Shown here piece by piece: positions 55,795-63,144 of a stretch of 63,144 nucleotides of DNA. The position numbers and the translations under genes were made by a program. The stretch's first letter is position 1, and each line of letters begins with the position of its first letter. The notes under the pieces are model-generated. The model saw nothing but the letters and a program-made list of their open reading frames with translations. It had not been told where the DNA came from and did not search any database. Source of the DNA: Candidatus Abyssobacteria bacterium SURF_5 (lineage in GTDB: Bacteria > Abyssobacteria > SURF-5); the NCBI GenBank assembly GCA_003598085.1, contig QZKU01000092.1, forward strand, positions 1 to 63,144, in the 5' to 3' direction.

Positions 55795-56622
55795 ATGGAT
55801 CTCAGAGGCAAATCGGCAATCATCACCGGCGGCTCGAGCGGCATCGGAAAATGCCTGGCAAAACTGTTGGCGCAGCGCGGAGCAAATATATTTATTATCG
55901 CCCGCAGGGATGACGTGCTCACGGCGGCATGCAGCGAAATCAGCGCCAATGTCTCCGAAAAGTCGCAGAAGGTCGGCTGCTGCGTTGCCGATGTGTCCGA
56001 CCGGTCGGCTGTTGCGCAAGCAATCGCGCGCGCCCAGGCTGAATGCGGGCCCGCAGCCATGCTTGTAAATTGCGCCGGCTACGTCAACCCAGGCTATGTC
56101 GAGCACCTGAGCGTCGACAGCATGGAAAAAGAGATGCGCATCAATTATTTCGGGACGATCTACACGGTCAAAGAAGTGCTCGACGGCATGATCCAGCGGC
56201 GATGCGGGTGGATACTCAATGTGTCCAGCCTGGGCGGCCTCAAGGGCATTTTCGGATACACCGGATATAGCGGCTCCAAATTCGCCGTCGTCGGCTTCTC
56301 CGAGGCGCTTCGCAGCGAATTACGGCCCTACGGAATCAGCGTGGCCGTGCTCTGCCCGCCCGATGTCGACACGCCAATGTTCGAGAATGAAAACAAGAAC
56401 AAGCCGCTCGAAACTCTCAGAGTGTCCGAAGGCACGAAATTGATGAAACCCGAGGATGTCGCCGCCGCCGCACTCAAAGGGCTCGAACAACAACATTTCC
56501 TGATCATACCAAATCGTTCCGGCAAAGTGTTTGCCCTCGTGAACCGGCTTGCGCCCTGGCTCGTCGACCATTTCCTCAACAAAACTATTAATCAGGTGCG
56601 AAAAGAGAGAGGCCTACAGTAG
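55795..56622 (+). CDS. SDR resembling 3-ketodihydrosphingosine reductase
   Basis: 275 residues from an ATG at 55795 after GCAGGAGAGCAAG. The SDR cofactor motif TGGSSGIG, NCAG, the SS of NVSSLGG and catalytic YSGSK are complete. The segment CPPDVDTPMFENENKNKPLE is close to that of eukaryotic 3-ketodihydrosphingosine reductase, which makes sphinganine. The hydrophobic C-terminal part may be membrane-associated. No serine palmitoyltransferase is in the window, so a sphingolipid role is possible but not shown. Confidence 0.82.
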   Translation: MDLRGKSAIITGGSSGIGKCLAKLLAQRGANIFIIARRDDVLTAACSEISANVSEKSQKVGCCVADVSDRSAVAQAIARAQAECGPAAMLVNCAGYVNPGYVEHLSVDSMEKEMRINYFGTIYTVKEVLDGMIQRRCGWILNVSSLGGLKGIFGYTGYSGSKFAVVGFSEALRSELRPYGISVAVLCPPDVDTPMFENENKNKPLETLRVSEGTKLMKPEDVAAAALKGLEQQHFLIIPNRSGKVFALVNRLAPWLVDHFLNKTINQVRKERGLQ

Positions 56623-56746
56623 GAAGGCTGGCACGCCCGCCCCGCAAACCATGCAAGCTGGGCACCCTCGCGATCAGGCCGATCCGATTGACTGCGTCTT
56701 TCCGAAAAAGCTACAATAAAAGCAGCTTTTTGTCGTTTACTTTCCT

Positions 56747-58513
56747 ATGAAGGCGTCATTGAAAAACCGTTCCACCATGCGTTGGGCCGCCGTGCTTGTG
56801 GCGGTACATATTGCGCTCGCCCTTATGAGTATGCGCGGGCTCTCGCTCACATGGGATGAGCCCAGCTACATCGGCGCCGGCTATCAGTTGTTTAAAACCG
56901 GGAATCCGCAGATCATCCCCCTGCAGCTTCACCCGCCGCTCTCGTATTACGTCAATAGCGCATTGCTCCTGCCGCTCCAGCTCGATGCCGACCGGTTCGG
57001 CGGCGATCAATACATTCATCGCGAATACGCAGGCTTGCCGCTGATTTTCGAAACCGATTACCCGCCGGCCCTGCTCATGTTCCTTTCGCGGGTCCCCTTT
57101 GTTTTATTGTCGGCTCTGCTCGCGATCTTGTTGTGGCAGTGGAGCCGAAAACTCTACGGCGACTCCGCCGGCCTGCTGACATTGTTCTTGTACACGCTTT
57201 CCCCGCTCGTCCTCGCCAACTGCAGACTGGCGACTCCGGACATCGTGCTCGCGCTGACATCAACCGCCGCATTCTTCAGTTTTCATCAATATCTCCTTCA
57301 ACCATCGAAAACACGCGGGGGAGTGACCGGCATACTTCTCGGGCTCGCGCTTCTCTCAAAATTCACGGCGCTGCTCCTCATCCCGGCTTTCATATTTGTC
57401 GCCGTCGTATATCGCGTGAGGCATGATGAGTCTGAGAGGAAAAACAAACCAATAGACGCGCTCTCGGGGGTGGCGCTCATTTGTTGCATAGCCTTTATCG
57501 TAGTCTGGGCCGGCTACGGATTTCAGTTCGCCGTCCCGTTCGTTCCCGAATGGCTTGAACCCGAAGCTGACAGATTGATGGAGGAAAAACCCTTCTGGCG
57601 GATGGTGGGACTGCTTCAAGCACGAGATATTGCCATACCTGCCTATTCTTATCTATTGGGAATATATACTCAGCTCGCGGCTGCGAAAGGATGGGAAAAT
57701 AATTTCCTGTTCGGACACGTTTCCCGGAGCGGCTGGTGGTATTTCTATTGGGTCGCATTCTTCCTGAAGAATACGATTCCATTTCTCGTTTTTTTGGCGG
57801 CGGGGCTGCTTACCCGGCAAAGGCCTTCCCCCCGGCCTGCCGCCGAGCGACTGCTCCTGTACTTGATTGTGCCGATGGTAATCTTTTTCTCGCTGCCAAC
57901 CAAAATCAATATCGGCGTGAGATACCTTCTCCCGCTGCTGCCGTTGTTGACGATTATAGCCGGCAAGGCGATTTTAGCTTTCGGCTTTGGCCCATCAAAC
58001 GAATCACAGAACGACTCGTCGACGGAAACTGCTCCACAGACTACCAGTGCTGTGCACCGCTTCGGGGGCGGCCGTGGAGCCGCCTTCGCGGCATTATGCG
58101 TCTGGCAAATCGCGGCCATCGCATGGATTCACCCGAACTATTTGGCCTATTTCAACGAATTCGCCGGCGGACCCTCGCATGGATACAAGTTTCTGGTCGA
58201 TTCGAACCTCGACTGGGGACAGGACCTCGGACGGCTCGCAGACTATTTGAAGGAAAATAATGTGGCGGATGCAAGAATCCGATATTTCGGGCCGCCCGGC
58301 GTGCTGAAGTATTATGGGCTCGAATGGGTCGATCCCAATGAATGCGGGCCTGCTCCCGGCACATGGGCTGTCAGCGCCACATACCTGCAGGGGCTGTATC
58401 TGAACGATAACGATTGCTACCGCTGGCTGAGGAAGATGCAGCCGGAACACATCATCGGATATTCGATCTTCATCTATAATGTGACGGATGAGGACTTAAG
58501 TGATATCGGCTGA
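56747..58513 (+). CDS. GT39-like membrane glycosyltransferase
   Basis: 588 residues with about ten or more hydrophobic segments. The first extracytoplasmic loop has the Asp37-Glu38 pair in LTWDEPSY, the usual catalytic site of dolichyl-phosphate-mannose-type (GT39/PMT) transferases that use lipid-linked sugars. The C-terminal soluble part is about 150 residues. Likely glycosylates proteins or lipids at the outer face of the inner membrane. It stands 124 bases after the SDR gene; no obvious operon partner. Confidence 0.82.
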   Translation: MKASLKNRSTMRWAAVLVAVHIALALMSMRGLSLTWDEPSYIGAGYQLFKTGNPQIIPLQLHPPLSYYVNSALLLPLQLDADRFGGDQYIHREYAGLPLIFETDYPPALLMFLSRVPFVLLSALLAILLWQWSRKLYGDSAGLLTLFLYTLSPLVLANCRLATPDIVLALTSTAAFFSFHQYLLQPSKTRGGVTGILLGLALLSKFTALLLIPAFIFVAVVYRVRHDESERKNKPIDALSGVALICCIAFIVVWAGYGFQFAVPFVPEWLEPEADRLMEEKPFWRMVGLLQARDIAIPAYSYLLGIYTQLAAAKGWENNFLFGHVSRSGWWYFYWVAFFLKNTIPFLVFLAAGLLTRQRPSPRPAAERLLLYLIVPMVIFFSLPTKINIGVRYLLPLLPLLTIIAGKAILAFGFGPSNESQNDSSTETAPQTTSAVHRFGGGRGAAFAALCVWQIAAIAWIHPNYLAYFNEFAGGPSHGYKFLVDSNLDWGQDLGRLADYLKENNVADARIRYFGPPGVLKYYGLEWVDPNECGPAPGTWAVSATYLQGLYLNDNDCYRWLRKMQPEHIIGYSIFIYNVTDEDLSDIG

Positions 58514-58627
58514 TCTCCGACCTAATGAATTCTTGTCAGCCATAAGCTTCAATTGTCTTTCCTTTGAAATTCATCTTCCGCGCAGGAATCTCTTTGCTTT
58601 TCATCCCCTCCGGTTCCTCGCCGTTTT

Positions 58628-58647
58628 CGCTCCGCCTGCGGCGCTGC
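58628..58647. repeat. Second copy of the 20-bp repeat
   Basis: Identical to 40078-40097, with the short CGCC-TGC-GGCG palindrome. It lies just beyond the stop of engB, in the gap between convergent genes. Confidence 0.6.
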
Positions 58648-58658
58648 CGCCCGGGCAA

Positions 58659-59237
58659 TCAGGCGAGGTACTTTGCCAGAGTGTTTAACAGCTCCTTCTT
58701 CCCGTCACCGGTGAGGGCGGAAAAAAGATGAGCCTCCACTCGCGCCGGCAATTGAGCAAACCCGTTCCTTTTCAGGGCCGCTCGTTCCGATCGCGTCAGT
58801 TTATCAATCTTCGTGAAGACGGGGATACAGACGATTCCAAGCGAGAGGACGTACTCGATCATCTGCAGGTCCGCCGGCGGGATCCTCTCTCGTCGCGCAT
58901 CGATTATCACCACAACTGCCTTTAAATTGGGCCTCTTCTCCATGTATTGTTCAATCAGGCGCTGCCATCCTCGCTGCATCGCCTTCGATACTTTCGCATA
59001 TCCATACCCCGGCAAGTCGACAAAATAAAGCTGCTCGTTCACCAGAAAGAAATTGATCACGCGCGTCTTGCCCGGCGTCTGGCTGATTTTTGCGATTTTT
59101 CTGCCGACCATCCGGTTGAGCAAAGACGACTTGCCGACATTCGACCTGCCTGAAAAAGCGACTTCCGCCAGCCGGTCCTTCGGAAATTGGGAAGGCGCGG
59201 CCGCGCTCAATACGTATCGCACCGATTGGATTTTCAT
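58659..59237 (-). CDS. engB: Ribosome biogenesis GTPase EngB (YsxC)
   Basis: 192 residues from an ATG at 59237 preceded by GGAG; an ATG four codons earlier is possible. G1 box GRSNVGKS at 30-37, DLPGYG (G3), TKID (G4) and the C-terminal SALT-like G5 are intact. It acts in assembly of the large ribosomal subunit. Transcribed toward the left; separated from clpX by a hairpin terminator. Confidence 0.95.
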   Translation of the reverse strand: MKIQSVRYVLSAAAPSQFPKDRLAEVAFSGRSNVGKSSLLNRMVGRKIAKISQTPGKTRVINFFLVNEQLYFVDLPGYGYAKVSKAMQRGWQRLIEQYMEKRPNLKAVVVIIDARRERIPPADLQMIEYVLSLGIVCIPVFTKIDKLTRSERAALKRNGFAQLPARVEAHLFSALTGDGKKELLNTLAKYLA

Positions 59238-59317
59238 GCAGCGCTCCATTGAATGAGAAGAATCGGGAACAAAAATTCAAAAGATGCTGTGCGCGTCTGT
59301 GTGCGCACTAATGAAAA

Positions 59318-59338
59318 GAGGCAGCTTCATGCTGCCTC
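59318..59338 (-). terminator. Terminator after clpX
   Basis: GAGGCAGC and GCTGCCTC form a perfect 8-bp stem with a five-base loop. Both flanks hold T or A runs, so it can act on either strand; on the minus strand it ends the tig-clpP-clpX unit. Confidence 0.8.
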
Positions 59339-59384
59339 TCTTTTGGTTCCTTTAAGGATGTTACGGGGTCCGTCCCCCGGCCTT

Positions 59385-60635
59385 TTAAGCCGAGCGCTTT
59401 CTGCTCACGTAGATGATCTTCGGCTCTTCTTCCTTGCGCACGACGGCGGCGGTGATGATGCATTCTCTGACGTCGCTTTTCGACGGCGTCTCATACATGA
59501 TGTCGAGCATGACTTCCTCGAGAATTGCCCGAAGACCGCGTGCGCCGCTCTTGCGAGAGATCGCCTGCCTCGCAATTTCCGCAAGCGCGTCGTCCGTAAA
59601 CGTCAGCTTCACGCCTTCGATATCGAAGAACTTCTTGTACTGCTTTACCAGCGCGTTTTTCGGTTCCTGCAGGATGCGGATGAGATCGTTCTCGGACAGC
59701 TCGTCGAACGTGGCGATGACCGGAAGCCGGCCCACAAACTCCGGTATCATCCCGTACTTCAGGAGATCTTCCGGCTGGATGTGCTTCAGAATCTCGCCCT
59801 TCTGGCCGGTCTGATGGATGCGCGTGTCGCTTCCGAAACCGATTACCTTCTTGCCGCGCCGCGTTTCAATGATCTTCTCGACGCCGACGAAGGCGCCCCC
59901 GCAAATGAACAGGATGTTGGTGGTGTCCACCTGGATGTATTCCTGCTGCGGATGCTTGCGCCCACCCTGCGGCGGCACATTGGCTATTGTGCCTTCCAGT
60001 ATCTTCAGCAGCGCCTGCTGCACGCCTTCACCCGATACGTCCCGCGTTATCGACACGTTCTCGCTCTTGCGCGCGATCTTGTCGATCTCATCAATATAGA
60101 CAATGCCGATTTCCGCCTGCTCCGGATCATAGTCCGCGGCCTGGAGCAGCTTCAGAATCGTATTCTCGACGTCTTCTCCCACGTAGCCGGCCTCAGTCAG
60201 CGTAGTGGCATCCGCAATGGCGAAAGGGACGTCAAGAATGCGAGCGAGCGTCTGCGCGAGCAGAGTCTTGCCTGAGCCGGTCGGGCCGACCAGCAGCACG
60301 TTGCTCTTCTGCAGTTCCACCTCATCATCATCGAGATCAAGCTCGATCCGCTTGTAATGATTATGGACGGCCACCGACAGGATCTTCTTAGCGTGTTCCT
60401 GTCCGATCACATACTCGTCCATGATCTTCTTGATGTCTTTCGGTTTCGGAACCTTCGGCCGCTGCGCCGGCGTGCTGACCCGGGTCTCGCCCTCGATCAT
60501 CTCGCCGCACAATTCGACGCACTCGTCGCAGATGTAGACCATCGGCCCCGCGATCAGTTTCTTCACCTCGTCCTGCCGCTTTCCGCAGAACGAGCAGGAG
60601 GGAACCTCATTTCCGTCGCCGTAATTCATTGCCAT
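59385..60635 (-). CDS. clpX: ATP-dependent Clp protease ATP-binding subunit ClpX
   Basis: 416 residues, AAA+ unfoldase for ClpP. The N-terminal zinc finger has Cys14, Cys17, Cys36 and Cys39. Walker A GPTGSGKT, Walker [10 protein letters not shown] and the pore loop GYVGEDVE are present, with the usual C-terminal sensor region. Last gene of the tig-clpP-clpX order. Confidence 0.97.
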   Translation of the reverse strand: MAMNYGDGNEVPSCSFCGKRQDEVKKLIAGPMVYICDECVELCGEMIEGETRVSTPAQRPKVPKPKDIKKIMDEYVIGQEHAKKILSVAVHNHYKRIELDLDDDEVELQKSNVLLVGPTGSGKTLLAQTLARILDVPFAIADATTLTEAGYVGEDVENTILKLLQAADYDPEQAEIGIVYIDEIDKIARKSENVSITRDVSGEGVQQALLKILEGTIANVPPQGGRKHPQQEYIQVDTTNILFICGGAFVGVEKIIETRRGKKVIGFGSDTRIHQTGQKGEILKHIQPEDLLKYGMIPEFVGRLPVIATFDELSENDLIRILQEPKNALVKQYKKFFDIEGVKLTFTDDALAEIARQAISRKSGARGLRAILEEVMLDIMYETPSKSDVRECIITAAVVRKEEEPKIIYVSRKRSA

Positions 60636-60651
60636 GCCTTCAAGTCTCCGT

Positions 60652-61245
60652 CTATTTCGTCACCGGCTTCGTCAACACTTCATCGATGATGCCGTAGTTC
60701 TTCGCTTCTTCGGCCGACATGTAAAAGTCGCGTTCCGTGTCGGACTGGATTCTCTGCAGGGTCTGCCCTGTGTGTCGCACGAAAATCTCGTTGATGATCT
60801 CCCTGATCTTCAGAATCTCGCGTGCCTGAATCTCTATGTCCGTGGCTTGCCCGCGCGCTCCGCCCAGCGGCTGGTGGATGAGAATCCGGGCGTAGGGGAG
60901 AGCGTACCGCTTCCCGCTCGCGCCCGCGGCTAACAGAAGCGCTCCCATGCTCGCCGCCTGACCGATACAGATGGTCGATACGTTCGCGCGGATGAATTGC
61001 ATCGTATCGTAAATCGCCAGGCCGGCCGTCACATAGCCGCCCGGGCTGTTTACATATAAATAGATGTCTTTTTCAGGGTCTTCCGCCTCCAGATACAAAA
61101 GCTGGGCGATGATCAGTTGGGCGACCCATTCATCAATCGTCTCCCCAATGAAGATGATGCGATCCTTGAGCAGCCTCGAGATGATATCCCAGCCCTTTTC
61201 GCCTCGAGCGTCCTGTTCGACAATGCGAGGTATGATTAACGGCAT
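60652..61245 (-). CDS. clpP: ATP-dependent Clp protease proteolytic subunit
   Basis: 197 residues from an ATG at 61245, one base after the tig stop, with AGGAGACAAATAAT upstream. The catalytic Ser in [11 protein letters not shown], the His in ILIHQPLGG and a C-terminal Asp in GIIDEVL form the usual triad. Serves in protein turnover with ClpX. The MFQIKKKKE extension in frame upstream belongs to the tig overlap. Confidence 0.97.
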   Translation of the reverse strand: MPLIIPRIVEQDARGEKGWDIISRLLKDRIIFIGETIDEWVAQLIIAQLLYLEAEDPEKDIYLYVNSPGGYVTAGLAIYDTMQFIRANVSTICIGQAASMGALLLAAGASGKRYALPYARILIHQPLGGARGQATDIEIQAREILKIREIINEIFVRHTGQTLQRIQSDTERDFYMSAEEAKNYGIIDEVLTKPVTK

Positions 61246-61246
61246 A

Positions 61247-62620
61247 TTATTTGTCTCCTTCTTCTTTTTTATCTGAAACAAAATCGGTATCCGGCATGAT
61301 CAGCTTCTTCTCGTCCGCTTCAGACGCCGGCCCGGTTTGTTCAACGACTTCCTCTATTGTAGCATTGCTCACGATAAAGTCCAAAATCTTCCGTGCGCGG
61401 AGTTGCTCTTTATACCGGTCGCGCACGCGCTCGCTGTTGAAATAGCTTCGCAGGCGCGGGTCGGTCGACTCGGCTTCCGCTATCGTCTCCTCGATGCTCT
61501 TCTTCAGTTCCTCTTCGGGTATGTCAAGGTTTTCGCGCCGGCCGATCTCGTCGGTCACAAAATTGATCTTGAGCCGCCGATCCGCTTCTATCTCTGCGAA
61601 TTCGGCTATCTTGTCGCGTTTCTCCGTAATTGCGTCACGGTCGGCGCCCTGCTGAGCCATGCGATTGACCTCCTCTTCAAAGAGCGAGGCTGAAAGACGC
61701 GACTTCAGTTTTGGCGGGATTTCCACCTTCGAGTCGGCAACCACTTTTGAAAGTGCTTGCTCCCGAAGGAAGTGCTCGATCCGGTTCCCCAGATCCTTCA
61801 GAAGATTCTCACGAACGCGCGCTTTCAGTTCCTCCAGATTCGAATGACCGACATCTTTGGCGAAATCGTCATTTATCTCCGGAAGCTCGCGCACCTTGAT
61901 GTCCTTCATCCGGACCATAAAGGTCACTTCTTTTCCTGCCAGATCCGGGGCTCGATAGTCCGCGGGGTAAGCCACCACGATGCGCCGCTCCTCGTTCTGA
62001 TTCATCCCGATCAACTGGTTCTCAAAGTCCTCGCCGAAGGCGTTGGAGCCTATCTCCAGCGGAAAACCTTCCGCCTTGCCGCCTTTCAGCGGCTTGCCCT
62101 CGGCGTAACTGTCAAAATCCACTATCACGATATCGCCCTTTTGGGCCGGCCGCTCCGCAGGCGTGTACTTCGCGTTGCTCAATTGCAGTCGCTTGAGCAC
62201 CCGGTCGATGTCCTCATCCGTCACCGTGAGTTTCGGCTTTTTCAGCTCAATCCCCTTGTAGGCGCCAAGTTCAACCGTCGGCTCCACCTCAACGGTCACT
62301 TCAAATGAAAGAGGGGCATTCTCGTCTTCGAATTTTACTTCACCGAAATCGGGGTCGGTCAAAGGAACGATCTTCTCGTCTTCAAGAACCTTTTTCAGCG
62401 AGGAAGACACCGTGTTTTCAACGGCTTCCATCCGGATGGATTTCCCGAATTTGCGCTCGAGTATCCTGCGCGGCACTTTTCCCTTCCGAAAGCCGGGATG
62501 CGTTGCCGTCTCTTGTATCTTCGAATACAGGTTTTCAATCTCCTCGCCGACCGTCTCCGGCGGGACCTCGATCTTCAGCACCCGCTGGTAGCTGAAGGGT
62601 TTCTCCACATTAACTTTCAA
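61247..62620 (-). CDS. tig: Trigger factor
   Basis: 457 residues from a TTG at 62620, which has GGAGG eight bases upstream. Trigger factor binds the ribosome exit and helps new chains fold. The N-terminal ribosome-binding domain has the GFRKGKVPR signature, followed by the FKBP-type PPIase domain and a long helical C-terminal domain. First gene of the tig-clpP-clpX operon and just after two tRNA genes. Confidence 0.96.
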   Translation of the reverse strand: MKVNVEKPFSYQRVLKIEVPPETVGEEIENLYSKIQETATHPGFRKGKVPRRILERKFGKSIRMEAVENTVSSSLKKVLEDEKIVPLTDPDFGEVKFEDENAPLSFEVTVEVEPTVELGAYKGIELKKPKLTVTDEDIDRVLKRLQLSNAKYTPAERPAQKGDIVIVDFDSYAEGKPLKGGKAEGFPLEIGSNAFGEDFENQLIGMNQNEERRIVVAYPADYRAPDLAGKEVTFMVRMKDIKVRELPEINDDFAKDVGHSNLEELKARVRENLLKDLGNRIEHFLREQALSKVVADSKVEIPPKLKSRLSASLFEEEVNRMAQQGADRDAITEKRDKIAEFAEIEADRRLKINFVTDEIGRRENLDIPEEELKKSIEETIAEAESTDPRLRSYFNSERVRDRYKEQLRARKILDFIVSNATIEEVVEQTGPASEADEKKLIMPDTDFVSDKKEEGDK

Positions 62621-62661
62621 GTGAACAACCTCCAAAGGGGTTAAATGATTCAGGAAGGGAA

Positions 62662-62747
62662 TGGTGGGCGGGGCGGGAATTGAACCCGCACACCCTAAGG
62701 TACATGATCCTAAGTCATGCGCGTCTGCCAGATTCCGCCACCCGCCC
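62662..62747 (-). tRNA. tRNA-Leu (UAG)
   Basis: Read on the minus strand, a full tRNA of 86 bases with CCA encoded at 62664-62662. The acceptor stem is GGGCGGG with CCCGCCC, with a long variable arm. The anticodon loop CTTAGGA gives anticodon TAG (62712-62710). Confidence 0.95.
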
Positions 62748-62777
62748 GATGATTACGCCCGGGATCATGCCCACGGG

Positions 62778-62850
62778 TGAGCCGTCAGGGACTCGAACCC
62801 CGAACCTAGTGATTAAGAGTCACTTGCTCTACCAGTTGAGCTAACGGCCC
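62778..62850 (-). tRNA. tRNA-Lys (CUU)
   Basis: On the minus strand, 73 bases with acceptor GGGCCGT and ACGGCTC and discriminator A; CCA is not encoded. The loop CTCTTAA gives anticodon CTT (62817-62815). Thirty bases separate it from tRNA-Leu, so both are likely on one transcript. Confidence 0.95.
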
Positions 62851-63047
62851 TACTATGAAACTGCTTCTCCCTTCGTTCTTCCAAAAAAAGATAACAAATC
62901 TTTTCCTTCAAGTCAAGAAAACTGAAGAAAAAAAAAGCCACAGGGTAATCCTCGACAGGCGGGATCAACCCGCGGTCCATAACGGACGCGTACCAAAAAA
63001 AATTATACCACAATTCCGCAAAAAATTCCAGCTTCTCCCGCCGAATC

Positions 63048-63144
63048 CAGCGATTCCGCAACCCGACATTCGGAAGTGAGTGAAAGGGCACAAAGACAGG
63101 GTTTTTATGGTGAAAGAGGAATAGAGCAATGTCGCAGAGGGTAT
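63048..63144 (-). repeat. Terminal inverted repeat, right copy (97 bp)
   Basis: Exact reverse complement of 2-98 (see that entry). The gap 62851-63047 beside it holds no gene; a possible -10 TATAAT on the minus strand (63007-63002) may belong to the tRNA transcript. Confidence 0.9.

Noticed and set aside
59253-60275. 340-codon plus-strand frame opposite clpX
   Set aside because: It is antisense to the highly conserved clpX and has no homology-like features.
62813-63091. 92-codon minus-strand frame near the right end
   Set aside because: Its end overlaps tRNA-Lys and the protein ending AVSSTGRASDS is the usual false translation of a tRNA.

Overview
The window looks like a contig from an uncultivated, probably anaerobic, Gram-negative-type bacterium. 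Supporting traits are a tungsten-type aldehyde:ferredoxin oxidoreductase (AOR), several ferredoxin-like and polyferredoxin proteins, lipoproteins, an outer-membrane channel-like protein, a PilT ATPase and a DUF1559-type prepilin of the kind common in the PVC group and related lineages. GC is high (by eye mid-to-upper 50s percent) except for one low-GC islet at about 41.9-44.2 kb. Non-ATG starts (GTG, TTG) preceded by good Shine-Dalgarno (SD) sequences are frequent. The phylum cannot be settled from sequence reading alone.

Layout. 0.1-8.2 kb (+): a DUF362 ferredoxin-like protein overlapping an AOR, a MoaD/ThiS-like protein, an NAD-dependent epimerase, an acyl-CoA dehydrogenase and a thioredoxin-fold protein, separated by palindromic dispersed repeats. 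8.4-14.0 kb (-): a GH4 glycosidase, a membrane protein, a sodium-dependent transporter and a second DUF362 ferredoxin. 14.4-17.1 kb (+): an HDOD protein and a hybrid-less sensor kinase. 17.2-22.3 kb (-): a tightly coupled four-gene membrane redox operon (Tat-exported DUF362, DUF6599-like lipoprotein, a 47-residue CXXC protein, a NapH-like polyferredoxin), then a membrane protein and a metallopeptidase/hydrolase pair.

22.5-34.9 kb (+): a housekeeping block of phoH, 7TM-HD phosphodiesterase, ybeY, two CNNM/CorC proteins, DUF502, rplJ-rplL under an L10 leader, cysS and a cysteine desulfurase. 34.8-39.9 kb (-): hypothetical, PrcB-like, radical SAM/B12, an AEC transporter and rarA. 40.1-44.2 kb: a UroD-family protein, a collapsed nucleotidyltransferase gene pair, and a low-GC radical SAM plus SDR islet. 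44.5-48.6 kb (+): pilT, a cNMP/GAF protein, a GNAT protein, an iron-sulfur flavoprotein and a hypothetical. 48.7-51.4 kb (-): nadB and an outer-membrane protein. 51.6-58.5 kb (+): an orphan TrpB2, an ADP-forming acyl-CoA synthetase alpha-type subunit, a prepilin, a 3-ketosphinganine-reductase-like SDR and a GT39-like transferase. 58.6-62.9 kb (-): engB, clpX-clpP-tig, tRNA-Leu and tRNA-Lys.

The two ends carry the same 97-bp sequence in inverted orientation, so the contig probably stops inside a dispersed repeat. The strongest candidates for little-described biology are the four-gene redox operon at 17.2-20.2 kb, the AOR cluster with a MoaD-like protein whose tail runs past the Gly-Gly, and the radical SAM/SDR islet.
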